Positions 7,840-14,122 of a stretch of 18,720 nucleotides of DNA are shown here, piece by piece. The position numbers and the translations under genes were made by a program. How positions within the stretch are numbered: position 1 is the first letter of the stretch; each line of letters starts with the position of its first letter. A model generated the notes under the pieces. It was given only the letters and a program-made list of their open reading frames with translations, did no database searches and had not been told where the DNA came from. This stretch comes from JAYQPD01 sp046050105 (GTDB taxonomy: Bacteria > Patescibacteriota > Minisyncoccia > Phycocordibacterales > UBA918), in the NCBI GenBank assembly GCA_046050105.1, contig JBJOQE010000022.1, positions 1 through 18,720 of the forward strand. The letters run 5' to 3'.

Positions 7840-7867
7840 ATAGTAACAGAGAGCATGACTGACTCAA
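7840..7867 (-). promoter_or_regulatory. gatB promoter, probably leaderless
   Basis: Minus strand: TTGAGT (7862-7867), 16-nt spacer, TACTAT (7840-7845), then 7 nt to the ATG at 7832. The expected transcription start is at or next to the start codon, and no Shine-Dalgarno is present. Confidence 0.55.
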
Positions 7868-7916
7868 AATGTATGACGCAATCTGGCCTAGGTATGACTG
7901 AGCGTGTCATCGGAGT

Positions 7917-7945
7917 TACAAAAATCAGCGCTCCGGGCGCTGATT
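7917..7945 (-). terminator. Intrinsic terminator after obgE
   Basis: AATCAGCGC (7923-7931) and GCGCTGATT (7937-7945) form a perfect 9-bp stem with loop TCCGG. On the minus strand it is followed by a short T-run. It is about 35 nt past the obgE stop and separates obgE from gatB. Confidence 0.85.
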
Positions 7946-7979
7946 GTTGATTAAATAAAGACCCGTTTTTATGCTACTG

Positions 7980-8945
7980 TCAACTTTTAAGCGCGCGTGA
8001 CAATGCATCACCCCATGCCTTCATTTGTGCATCGTCGATTACTGACACTACATAAACGGTTTTCCCTATACGTTCTAGTTCTTTTTGCTTCTTTTCCACT
8101 TCCTCTTTTGACACTAAATCTGTTTTTGTCAAAAGCACGATTTCATCTTTTTGTAAAATATTATCGTCAAAATTCTGAAGTTCAGCGCGCACCACGTTGT
8201 AAGTGGCGACCACATCTTCGTTCTCAAGTGACACACAGTGCACGATGGTTCGTGTACGGCGCACGTGGCGGAGAAACTTGTGCCCCAACCCTTTCCCTTC
8301 TGAGGCTCCTTCAATAAGGCCAGGGATATCCGCGAGCACATACCCATAGAACGTACCTAGATGTGGCTCAAGGGTGGTGAACGGATACGCACCTATCTTT
8401 GACGATGCCGCTGTGAGTGCGTTTAAGATAGATGACTTCCCTGCGTTAGGCAGACCCACAAGTCCAACGTCTGCCACGAGTTCGAGTTCAATGTCAAAAA
8501 TACCTTCTTCACCCGGTTTACCCTTGGTGGACTCTTCGGGTGAACGGTTGGTCGACGACTTGAAGTATTCGTTGCCAAGACCTCCATTGCCGCCGCGGAG
8601 AATGCGTACGGTTTCCCCCTCTTCTTTCAGCTCATAGCGCGTACCACGCTCTCTATCGATAACGATAGAACCCATCGGCACATCGATGACGAGGTCAGCA
8701 CCGCCAGCACCATGCATGCCCTTTCCTTGACCATCCACACCGTGCTGCGCCTTGAACTCCTTAGAGCTACGATAGCGCGCCAGGAGCGCAAGATCACGAA
8801 CTGCGCGCATGTACACGTCGCCGCCTTTACCCCCATCACCCCCTGCCGGCCCACCCCAAGGACGCGCCCACTCACGAAGCCACCGCACGACACCGTCGCC
8901 GCCTTTGCCCGCGTGTGCGGTAATGGTCATTTCATCTACAAACAT
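7980..8945 (-). CDS. obgE: GTPase Obg/CgtA (short form)
   Basis: A 321-residue Obg GTPase, a ribosome-associated protein that acts in late 50S assembly and stress signalling. The glycine-rich Obg fold is at residues 1-157 (MFVDEMTITAHAGKGGDGVV, GGPAGGDGGKGGDVY, RGGNGGLGN). The G domain follows, with G1 GLPNAGKS (164-171), switch I FTTLEPHLG, G3 DIPGLIEGASEGKGLGHKFLRH and G4 TKTD. G4 has Thr where NKxD proteins have Asn, as often in Obg. There is no C-terminal OCT domain, making it a minimal form. ATG 8945 matches the family's usual MFVDE start; the upstream ATG at 8999 would add 18 residues with no counterpart. A -10 box lies 8 nt before it. The stop is TGA and is followed by an intrinsic terminator, so it is a single-gene transcript. 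Confidence 0.95.
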   Translation of the reverse strand: MFVDEMTITAHAGKGGDGVVRWLREWARPWGGPAGGDGGKGGDVYMRAVRDLALLARYRSSKEFKAQHGVDGQGKGMHGAGGADLVIDVPMGSIVIDRERGTRYELKEEGETVRILRGGNGGLGNEYFKSSTNRSPEESTKGKPGEEGIFDIELELVADVGLVGLPNAGKSSILNALTAASSKIGAYPFTTLEPHLGTFYGYVLADIPGLIEGASEGKGLGHKFLRHVRRTRTIVHCVSLENEDVVATYNVVRAELQNFDDNILQKDEIVLLTKTDLVSKEEVEKKQKELERIGKTVYVVSVIDDAQMKAWGDALSRALKS

Positions 8946-8953
8946 AGCTACGC

Positions 8954-8982
8954 AATATACAATAGAAATCGAAAAAAGTCGA
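8954..8982 (-). promoter_or_regulatory. obgE promoter, probably leaderless
   Basis: Minus strand: TCGACT (8977-8982), 17-nt spacer, TATATT (8954-8959), 8 nt to the ATG at 8945. No Shine-Dalgarno precedes the start. Confidence 0.5.
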
Positions 8983-9113
8983 CGGCCCCCCCACGACACG
9001 GCGTCATGCGCCTGCGTGAATTATGACTGCCGGTTGCGACTGAGGAGCCGCCATACGCGCTGTACTTTCCTGTGGGATTCCGTACACATGAAGAAATGGG
9101 GGTGATCTTGAGC

Positions 9114-9119
9114 TATACT
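9114..9119 (+). promoter_or_regulatory. -10 box of holin-like gene
   Basis: TATACT lies 2 nt before the first ATG (9122). Transcription would start near 9126-9128, so translation may actually begin at the in-frame ATG at 9128 on a leaderless mRNA. The -35 region is poor. Confidence 0.4.
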
Positions 9120-9121
9120 TA

Positions 9122-9466
9122 ATGCATATGATACATATGGTAATTAAAATACTGAGTATAGCCGCTGCACTTTTACTGGTTGCCCGTTTTATTCCTGGCA
9201 TAACCATCGACTCACTCACGACAGCGCTCGTTACTGCGCTCATCCTCGGTGCATTAAACATCAGTGTGAAGCCGGTACTTACGGTCCTTACTTTTCCTAT
9301 TACTCTACTCACCTTTGGTCTATTCTCATTTGTACTCAACGCTGCGATGTTTGGCTTAGCTGCATACCTCGTTCCCGGCTTTGTTGTCGCAGGTTTTATT
9401 CCTGCACTCATTGGCTCTTTCATTGTCACATTGGTGAGCACGACGGCCTATCGCATACTGACGTAA
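9122..9466 (+). CDS. Holin-4 superfamily (PF04020, YvlD-like) membrane protein
   Basis: A 114-residue integral membrane protein with four hydrophobic segments, at about residues 7-24, 32-48, 52-77 and 84-110. The spacing and motifs (ARFIPGITIDS, ALILGALNISVKPVLTVLTFPITLLTFGLF, FVLNAAMFGLAAYLVPGF) match the small four-helix family called phage holin superfamily IV or YvlD. Despite the name these are ordinary chromosomal genes in many bacteria. Function is unclear; an envelope-stress role has been proposed for relatives. It is the only complete plus-strand gene here, diverging from obgE and converging on secA with a shared terminator. In-frame ATGs at 9122, 9128 and 9137 make the start uncertain by a few residues; none has a Shine-Dalgarno. 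Confidence 0.85.
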   Translation: MHMIHMVIKILSIAAALLLVARFIPGITIDSLTTALVTALILGALNISVKPVLTVLTFPITLLTFGLFSFVLNAAMFGLAAYLVPGFVVAGFIPALIGSFIVTLVSTTAYRILT

Positions 9467-9495
9467 GAGACACACCGAGAGTCGACCTCTCGCTC

Positions 9496-9534
9496 ATCAC
9501 AAAAGCCGCGCACTCTGTGCGCGGCTTTTGTGAT
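9496..9534. terminator. Bidirectional terminator between convergent genes
   Basis: A perfect 18-bp stem (9496-9513 with 9517-9534) with loop TCT. The core is GCCGCGCAC/GTGCGCGGC, flanked by AAAA and TTTT. It serves both the holin-like gene and secA, whose stop is 18 nt away. Confidence 0.95.
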
Positions 9535-9551
9535 ATTCTCAGGTGGATACA

Positions 9552-12068
9552 TTATTTCGCGACTATCTTCCACGCACCCGTACTCAAAAGCTCTTCTGCT
9601 TTTTTATATTTGAGTTCGCGTGTCAAAACTCCGTTGGTAATGATTACGACATCATTACGATGTGGCTTGGGTGCCCCAGGCACACCCCCAGGCGCCTTCT
9701 CTCCAGACACTGCGCCCATTTCTGTGAGGCGTTTCACCGCCGCCTTCTGTTCTGCCTCTTCTCGCGCAAGCGCCTCCGCAACTACTTTCGGCAAAAACTC
9801 AGCGATGCGGCCATGAAAGGCTGCCTGCATTTCATTAAAGAGACGGTTCGCTTCCTTACGATACTCAATGAGTGGGTCGCGCTGACCATATGCGCGCAAA
9901 TTCACGCTCGAGCGTGTATAGTCCATGAGCTCAAGATGCTCCACCCACAGCGCATCCAGTATCTGGAGAAGGAGTCGCCGGCCGAGTGTATACCATCCTT
10001 CGTCACCAAGGTTTTCCCGACGCTCTGCTACCACAGACGCTACGTCGGGGTAGAGCGCCACCACCTCCGCCATCACCATGTCTACCTCTTCGTGTGAGCC
10101 CACAAGCAACCTTCTACGGCGCTCATAGATAGCCATACGTTGTTTATTCAGCACGTCGTCATATGCCAGGACATGCTTGCGGGCATCAAAGTTAAACCCT
10201 TCGATGCGTTCCTGTGCCGACTCAAGCGAGCGCGTAATAAGACGATTCTCGATAGGCTGATCTTCAGGTATGCCGAAGCGGCCCATCATGTTCTTCACCG
10301 CATCGCCCGCAAAAACGCGCATAAGCGGATCCTCCATCGAGACAAAAAACTGGGTCTCACCCGGGTCGCCTTGGCGACCCGCGCGGCCGCGGAGCTGATT
10401 ATCGATGCGGCGCGCTTCATGACGCTCAGTGCCAAGTACAAAGAGTCCACCGAGCGCCTTCACTTCCTCAGTCATCTCACGCGTTGTTGGGTTGCCGCCA
10501 AGCTTGATGTCGACACCACGCCCTGCCATATTGGTGGCAAGTGTCACCTTGCCGCGCACACCTGCCTGGGCAATGATTTCTCCTTCACGCTCATGATTTT
10601 TTGCATTGAGCATTTCATGCGGTATGCCCGCCTCTGTAAATAGCGCTGAGAGTATTTCGTTTTTATCAATTGATGCAGTGCCTACCAAAATGGGTTGCCC
10701 CTTCGCATGCACCTCGCGAACCTTTTCCACCATCGCCGCGAACTTTCCTTTCTCTGTCTGGAAAATATAATCGTTTCTATCGAGACGAGCGACTGCGCGG
10801 TTGGTGGGTACCGGCACCACCTCGAGCCCGTACACCGTGTAAAATTCTTCAGCTGAGGTGAGCGCAGTGCCCGTCATGCCTGCAAGTTTTTCGTAATGGC
10901 GGAAATAATTTTGGAATGTGATTGAGGCATATGTTCGTGACTCTTCACGTACGTGGACACCCTCTTTGGCTTCCACTGCTTGATGCAAGCCGTCCGACCA
11001 ACGACGGCCTGGCTGCAGGCGCCCGGTAAACTCATCCACGATCACCACCTCACCGCCTTGCACAACATACTCTTTATCTTTATGAAAAAGAGCACGCGCA
11101 CGCACTGCCGTCTCAAGATGGTGCACATACTTGATGCCCTTGTCAGTGTATATATTTCCTACACCCAACAGACTCTCCGCGTGATGAATACCTGCATCAG
11201 TGAGTGTCGCACTCTTTAACTTTTCATCTACCACATAATCTGCCTCAGGGTTGAGCTTAGCAGCTATTGCAGCAAACTGCCCGTATAAATCTTCAGATTG
11301 GCGCCCCGGCGCAGAAATAATAAGTGGTGTCCGCGCCTCATCAATAAGAATAGAATCTATTTCGTCGACAATAGCGAAATGGTGGCCACGCTGGCGCAAG
11401 TCGCGCTCCTCGTATTCGATGTTGTCGCGGAGGTAATCAAAGCCAAACTCATTGTTCGTGCCATAGGTAATGTCAGCCTCATACGCCTCGCGCCTTGTGG
11501 CTTCGCGCAAGAACTCGTACACAACACGGAACGACCCCTCCTCATCACGTGCTGCATCTCTATCGACATGACCTGCATCATATATATATGACCCTGCATT
11601 ATTAATGACTCCAACAGTCATGCCGAGTGCTGCATAGATTTGCCCCATCCACACTGCGTCACGGCGTGCGAGGTAGTCGTTGACCGTAACCACATGCACA
11701 CCCTTACCGGTGAGTGCATTGAGATACGCGGGAAGGGTTCCGACAAGAGTTTTACCTTCACCGGTTCGCATCTCAGTTATCTTTCCGCGGTGTAAGATAG
11801 CACCGCCGATAATCTGCACATCGTAATGCCGCTGCCCGAGTACACGCTTTGACGCCTCACGTACTACTGCGAAAGCTTCAGGGAGCAATGCATCAAGAGA
11901 TTCTCCCTGTGCTAGACGTCCCTTAAACACTGCTGTTTTCGCACGAAGTTCATCGTCCGACAAGGGTACAAGAGACTCTTCAAAACTACCCACCTGCGCC
12001 ACCAGCGGAGCTATTGCTTTAAGTTCCCGGTCGTACGGGTTCCCAAAAAATCTATCTAAAAATGACAT
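9552..12068 (-). CDS. secA: Preprotein translocase ATPase SecA
   Basis: An 838-residue SecA, the cytoplasmic ATPase that drives unfolded proteins through SecYEG; it would export the signal-peptide proteins of the operon at 1-3714. Visible elements are the start MSFLDRFFGNPYDRELK, YDVQIIGGAILHRGKITEMR, Walker A MRTGEGKT (100-107), TVNDYLARRDA, the DEAD-type IVDEIDSILIDEARTPLIIS, the preprotein crosslinking region, NMAGRGVDIKLGGNP, RRIDNQLRGRAGRQGDPG and the helical scaffold/wing with VEHLELMDYTRSSVNLRAYGQRDPL. The tail ends LLSTGAWKIVAK with no zinc-binding SEC-C motif, so it is slightly shorter than the E. coli protein. The start is fixed by the family's N terminus. An extended -10 lies 6 nt upstream, and no Shine-Dalgarno is seen. 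The stop is TAA. Confidence 0.97.
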   Translation of the reverse strand: MSFLDRFFGNPYDRELKAIAPLVAQVGSFEESLVPLSDDELRAKTAVFKGRLAQGESLDALLPEAFAVVREASKRVLGQRHYDVQIIGGAILHRGKITEMRTGEGKTLVGTLPAYLNALTGKGVHVVTVNDYLARRDAVWMGQIYAALGMTVGVINNAGSYIYDAGHVDRDAARDEEGSFRVVYEFLREATRREAYEADITYGTNNEFGFDYLRDNIEYEERDLRQRGHHFAIVDEIDSILIDEARTPLIISAPGRQSEDLYGQFAAIAAKLNPEADYVVDEKLKSATLTDAGIHHAESLLGVGNIYTDKGIKYVHHLETAVRARALFHKDKEYVVQGGEVVIVDEFTGRLQPGRRWSDGLHQAVEAKEGVHVREESRTYASITFQNYFRHYEKLAGMTGTALTSAEEFYTVYGLEVVPVPTNRAVARLDRNDYIFQTEKGKFAAMVEKVREVHAKGQPILVGTASIDKNEILSALFTEAGIPHEMLNAKNHEREGEIIAQAGVRGKVTLATNMAGRGVDIKLGGNPTTREMTEEVKALGGLFVLGTERHEARRIDNQLRGRAGRQGDPGETQFFVSMEDPLMRVFAGDAVKNMMGRFGIPEDQPIENRLITRSLESAQERIEGFNFDARKHVLAYDDVLNKQRMAIYERRRRLLVGSHEEVDMVMAEVVALYPDVASVVAERRENLGDEGWYTLGRRLLLQILDALWVEHLELMDYTRSSVNLRAYGQRDPLIEYRKEANRLFNEMQAAFHGRIAEFLPKVVAEALAREEAEQKAAVKRLTEMGAVSGEKAPGGVPGAPKPHRNDVVIITNGVLTRELKYKKAEELLSTGAWKIVAK

Positions 12069-12074
12069 CGAAGC

Positions 12075-12083
12075 AGAATACCA
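12075..12083 (-). promoter_or_regulatory. secA extended -10, probably leaderless
   Basis: Minus-strand TGGTATTCT (TATTCT at 12075-12080), 6 nt before the ATG at 12068. The predicted transcription start coincides with the start codon. Confidence 0.55.
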
Positions 12084-12107
12084 CAGAATTACCTATTCAG
12101 ACCACCG

Positions 12108-12160
12108 CCGTACGGTACGACGTACCGAACCGACGTGTCAAGACAACGCCTCAAGACAAC
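12108..12160. promoter_or_regulatory. Repeat cluster upstream of secA
   Basis: Three symmetric or repeated elements lie within 53 bp: the palindrome CCGTACGG (12108-12115), the overlapping inverted repeat CGGTACG-A-CGTACCG (12113-12127), and a 10-bp direct repeat TCAAGACAAC (12138-12147 and 12151-12160). A minus-strand TTGACA (12136-12141) falls in the same stretch but has no good -10 at normal spacing. This looks like a regulator-binding region for secA; the regulator is unknown. Confidence 0.45.
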
Positions 12161-12198
12161 AGTGCGCAGCTATTTATACAGAGCTATGTGCACGCAAC

Positions 12199-12234
12199 AA
12201 AAAAAGCACTCCTCGATACGCGGAGTGCTTTTTT
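12199..12234. terminator. Intrinsic terminator after the lysine-rich gene
   Basis: GCACTCC (12206-12212) pairs with GGAGTGC (12222-12228), flanked by an A-run and a T-run, so it can work in both directions. It lies 8 nt past the stop of the 39-residue gene and insulates secA. Confidence 0.9.
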
Positions 12235-12241
12235 ATGTGGA

Positions 12242-12361
12242 CTAACGGCGCTTCTTGGTCGACTTCTTTGCAGTGGTCTTCTTTGCAACCTTCTTTACCA
12301 CCTTCTTTGCAACCTTCTTCTTTGGAGCTGCCTTCTTCACTGCTTTCTTCTTTGCTGCCAT
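12242..12361 (-). CDS. Short lysine-rich histone H1-like basic protein
   Basis: A 39-residue frame, ATG at 12361 to TAG at 12242. The product is almost entirely Lys-Lys doublets spaced by Ala, Val or Thr: MAAKKKAVKKAAPKKK, then VAKK, VVKK, VAKK, TTAKK and STKKRR. It has 18 lysines and 2 arginines, with no aromatic or acidic residue. The composition matches histone H1-like tails and the AKK-repeat nucleoid proteins of many bacteria, so DNA or RNA compaction is the likely role (inferred). The reading frame is real rather than chance: codon choice is strongly AAG-biased with the third position varied at Ala and Val, and the gene is bounded by an intrinsic terminator 8 nt downstream. A TATAAA -10 candidate (12389-12394) lies about 27 nt upstream. 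There is no Shine-Dalgarno. Confidence 0.85.
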   Translation of the reverse strand: MAAKKKAVKKAAPKKKVAKKVVKKVAKKTTAKKSTKKRR

Positions 12362-12402
12362 GATAGTTTTTTTGCGATCGTTACTAAATTTATATTTTCG
12401 AC

Positions 12403-12431
12403 CGCGTCATCAAACTCATGTGTGAGTGACG
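12403..12431. promoter_or_regulatory. Inverted repeat upstream of the lysine-rich gene
   Basis: CGTCA-TCAA-ACTCA-TGTG-TGAGT-GACG forms a bulged dyad just upstream of the TATAAA-like -10 of the lysine-rich gene. This position suits an operator overlapping the -35 region. No family is recognisable. Confidence 0.3.
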
Positions 12432-12492
12432 AACGCTTGTAATTCAATTATCTGCGAAAAAAAAATTCACACAATAACAAAAATATTTTTTA

Positions 12493-12501
12493 TGTGGATA
12501 A
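12493..12501 (-). other. Perfect DnaA-box match in AT-rich spacer
   Basis: TGTGGATAA on the plus strand (TTATCCACA on the minus strand) equals the consensus DnaA box. It sits in the very AT-rich gap 12440-12590. Only one copy is seen, and no replication genes adjoin it, so an origin is not claimed. Confidence 0.35.
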
Positions 12502-12545
12502 CTAAAAAAAAATTTTAGAAAATTTATTTTGGAAAAACATTTATT

Positions 12546-12578
12546 AAAAAAATTATCGTACAGATGTACGATAATTTT
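12546..12578 (-). terminator. murB terminator
   Basis: Perfect 14-bp arms (12549-12562 and 12565-12578; ATTATCGTACA/TGTACGATAAT core) begin 12 nt after the murB stop. On the minus strand a run of seven T follows. The stem is AT-rich, so it may be weaker than the other terminators here. Confidence 0.75.
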
Positions 12579-12590
12579 ATCTCTGCATAA

Positions 12591-13607
12591 TTATAAATAC
12601 ATGCGTACTTCACGTTCGATATGTATACCTGTTTTTTCTTTCACACGCTCTTCGATGGTGCGCGCGAACGCATCGACCTCTACTGCTTTTGCGCCACCGT
12701 GATTCACCATCACGAGTGACTGCGCCTCGTACGTGCCTACATTTCCTTCACGCGCACCCTTCATCCCCAGCACTTTATCGATAATCCATCCGAGCGGCAC
12801 CTTAATCAACCCTCTTCCGTCGTCGTAGCCTGGCGCATCGGGATACTTTTCACGCAGTGCCTGGTATTCACGAAGTGGTATGTGTGGGTTTTTGAAAAAA
12901 GAACCGGCGGTGCCAATGACATTCCAATCGGGAAATTTTTGTGAACGAATATGTATCACTGCATCGCGTATTTCTTGAAGTGAGGGATCACGATCTGAAA
13001 ATATGCGGCGCAGATCTGCGTACTGCACATGCGGCGTGGGCACTTTTGAGAGCGAGAACGTTACTTCAGTAATCACATAGTCTGCACCTTCCGGTGTTTT
13101 AAAAAAAGACATGCGGTAGCCGAAGTTGCAGTCGGCATTGGTGAATATACGAAACTCACCTGAGCAAAGATGTAGCGCCTTGACCGCAACGATGTGTGAT
13201 GCCACCTCCACGCCGTATGCGCCTACATTTTGCACCGGTGTCGCGCCCACCGTGCCAGGAATGGCCGAAAGGTTTTCCAACCCCCAATACCCACGTGCAA
13301 CTGTATCCTTCACTAACGTATCAAGCATGACGCCAGCACCTACGCGCACCAAAGCCGCATACGGCGGCACAACTTCATAGTCGATGTCAGGAATTGCTAT
13401 CTTGATCACCAACCCACGAATGCCTTCATCTGAGATAAGCATATTGGAACCGCCCGCAAGAATAGTGATAGGCTGATGTGTCTCACGTGCATAGGTGACC
13501 GCCTCCACCAACTCCGCTTCGCTCTGCACTACAACAAAAGCATCGGCGTTACCGCCGATGTGAAACGTCGTATGGTTGCGAAGAGGAATGTTCGCTTCAA
13601 TATGCAT
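12591..13607 (-). CDS. murB: UDP-N-acetylenolpyruvoylglucosamine reductase
   Basis: A 338-residue MurB, the FAD enzyme that reduces UDP-GlcNAc-enolpyruvate to UDP-MurNAc with NADPH, the second committed step of peptidoglycan synthesis, in the cytoplasm. Residues 1-20 are NIPLRNHTTFHIGGNA. The FAD-binding segment has ILAGGSNMLISD (49-60), LENLSAIPGTVGATPVQNVGAYGVE (110-134) and the YRMSFFK substrate loop (R165). The catalytic serine is S236 in GTAGSFFKNP, and the C-terminal acid is E331 or E333 in IEREVRMYL. Length and the YRxSxFK loop fit the type I (E. coli-like) enzyme. It is a single-gene transcript with its own promoter (13726-13734) and terminator (12546-12578). Its leader carries a small upstream frame that overlaps the start. 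The presence of murB implies a peptidoglycan wall. The stop is TAA. Confidence 0.96.
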   Translation of the reverse strand: MHIEANIPLRNHTTFHIGGNADAFVVVQSEAELVEAVTYARETHQPITILAGGSNMLISDEGIRGLVIKIAIPDIDYEVVPPYAALVRVGAGVMLDTLVKDTVARGYWGLENLSAIPGTVGATPVQNVGAYGVEVASHIVAVKALHLCSGEFRIFTNADCNFGYRMSFFKTPEGADYVITEVTFSLSKVPTPHVQYADLRRIFSDRDPSLQEIRDAVIHIRSQKFPDWNVIGTAGSFFKNPHIPLREYQALREKYPDAPGYDDGRGLIKVPLGWIIDKVLGMKGAREGNVGTYEAQSLVMVNHGGAKAVEVDAFARTIEERVKEKTGIHIEREVRMYL

Positions 13608-13677
13608 AGTGGTTTTCTTTAAGCTCGTATCGATGCAAGGCTAGCGGGTGCGAAACTCCAAAATAAATGAAAGTCAT
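13597..13677 (-). CDS. Possible 26-codon leader frame overlapping murB start
   Basis: ATG 13677 to TGA 13597 encodes MTFIYFGVSHPLALHRYELK and six further residues, ending 11 nt inside murB in another frame. It lies wholly within the predicted murB transcript, which starts near 13719. There is no Shine-Dalgarno and no homology that I recognise. The overlap with the murB start could couple or limit translation; it may equally be chance. Confidence 0.25.
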   Translation of the reverse strand: MTFIYFGVSHPLALHRYELKENHYAY

Positions 13678-13699
13678 AATGTGAGTGCCGCCGCTAGCC
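13639..13699 (-). promoter_or_regulatory. Long-range stem in murB leader
   Basis: GGCTAGCGG (13639-13647) and CCGCTAGCC (13691-13699) are perfect 9-bp arms 43 nt apart within the predicted 5' untranslated region of murB. They could close a leader fold containing the start of the 26-codon frame. Confidence 0.4.
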
Positions 13700-13725
13700 G
13701 TGCATAAGCGCGAGCTCTGCATAAG

Positions 13726-13734
13726 AGTATAACA
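13726..13734 (-). promoter_or_regulatory. murB extended -10 promoter
   Basis: Minus-strand TGTTATACT: TATACT at 13726-13731 with TG one base upstream, directly after the T-tract of the terminator at 13733-13765. It predicts a start near 13719 and a leader of about 110 nt. Confidence 0.6.
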
Positions 13735-13765
13735 AAAATAAAAAGCCCACCATTGGTCGGTGGGG
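13733..13765 (-). terminator. Terminator of the structured RNA candidate
   Basis: CCCACC (13746-13751) pairs with GGTGGG (13759-13764). On the minus strand it is followed by TTTTTATTTTT, while on the plus strand no T-run follows. The direction therefore matches the RNA candidate at 13738-14085. Confidence 0.75.
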
Positions 13766-14085
13766 AGCTTATACACGTCCTGTATATGCCTTACTTATCA
13801 GTCTGCGAGTAAGAAAACCCAGTACCCTTGGGGTAAAAAATAAGCTCACAAGGTCCTTTTGCGTATCTGATATGTCTCACTTCAGAATTCGTGGTGAAAT
13901 AGCGAACGCAACCCCCTTACAGGGGCAGTACACCTTGTGGCCACTTTTGTTGCTTCGCACAAAAGTTGCTCGCAAGGTCCTTTTGCGTATCTGAAGTGCT
14001 ACCAGCACTTCAGATACGCAAAAGCCCCCACCCCGGGGACTTTGCGAGACTTTCATTTTGAAGCGTCACAGATTGTGGCACTCAC
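13738..14085 (-). ncRNA. Candidate structured non-coding RNA with tandem hairpin modules
   Basis: A non-coding unit of about 350 nt with its own extended -10 promoter (14092-14100) and terminator (13733-13765). Module A (13968-14048) is a huge hairpin: a perfect 21-bp stem with a 3-nt loop (13980-14000 with 14004-14024) on an outer stem CTCGCAA/TTGCGAG. Module B (13844-13939) is a diverged copy: 26 of 27 nt match between 13844-13870 and 13968-13994, again closed by an outer stem (CACAAGGT with ACCTTGTG). Both have a C4-G4 side element. The 3' part (13765-13847) is a multi-branch fold closed by GAGCTTAT/ATAAGCTC, enclosing TACCC/GGGTA, CTTACT/AGTAAG and TATACA/TGTATA hairpins. I see no RNase P, tmRNA, SRP or 6S signature. 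The strand is set by promoter and terminator; one outer pair in module A is A-C on this strand but G-U on the other. Confidence 0.65.
13844..13994. repeat. 27-nt direct repeat, two copies 124 nt apart
   Basis: Copies at 13844-13870 and 13968-13994 differ at one position (CACAAGG versus CGCAAGG). Part of the unit also recurs inverted at 14011-14024. The repeats are the 3' arms of the two hairpin modules of the RNA candidate and are not linked to a transposase. Confidence 0.9.
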
Positions 14086-14091
14086 CTGCAT

Positions 14092-14119
14092 ATTCTACCA
14101 CTGCCATATTTCCACACAA
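14092..14119 (-). promoter_or_regulatory. Promoter of the structured RNA candidate
   Basis: Minus strand: TTGTGT (14114-14119), 16-nt spacer, extended -10 TGGTAGAAT (TAGAAT at 14092-14097). It lies immediately downstream of the ligase-gene terminator and predicts a start near 14085. Confidence 0.5.
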
Positions 14120-14122
14120 GTA

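Noticed and set aside
7833..7910. Upstream extension of gatB
   Set aside because: The extra 26 residues have no counterpart in GatB and would lie upstream of the likely promoter and transcription start.
9543..10097. 184-codon plus-strand frame opposite secA
   Set aside because: Antisense to the strongly conserved secA C-terminal half; the product is Cys/His/Arg-rich with no recognisable domain, so it is a shadow frame.
12440..12590. Chromosomal origin of replication
   Set aside because: Only one DnaA box, and no dnaA, dnaN or rpmH nearby. The inverted repeat at 12549-12578 is explained as the murB terminator.
13844..14024. CRISPR array or insertion-sequence ends
   Set aside because: Only two direct copies 124 nt apart plus an inverted part-copy, with no spacer regularity, no cas genes, no transposase and no target duplication.
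13738..14085. tmRNA, RNase P RNA or SRP RNA
   Set aside because: Size fits the first two, but there is no tRNA-like end or tag frame, no ACAGAA-type conserved core and no GGAAGNAAGCAGCC-type SRP loop. The short GAAAGTC near 14050 alone is not enough.
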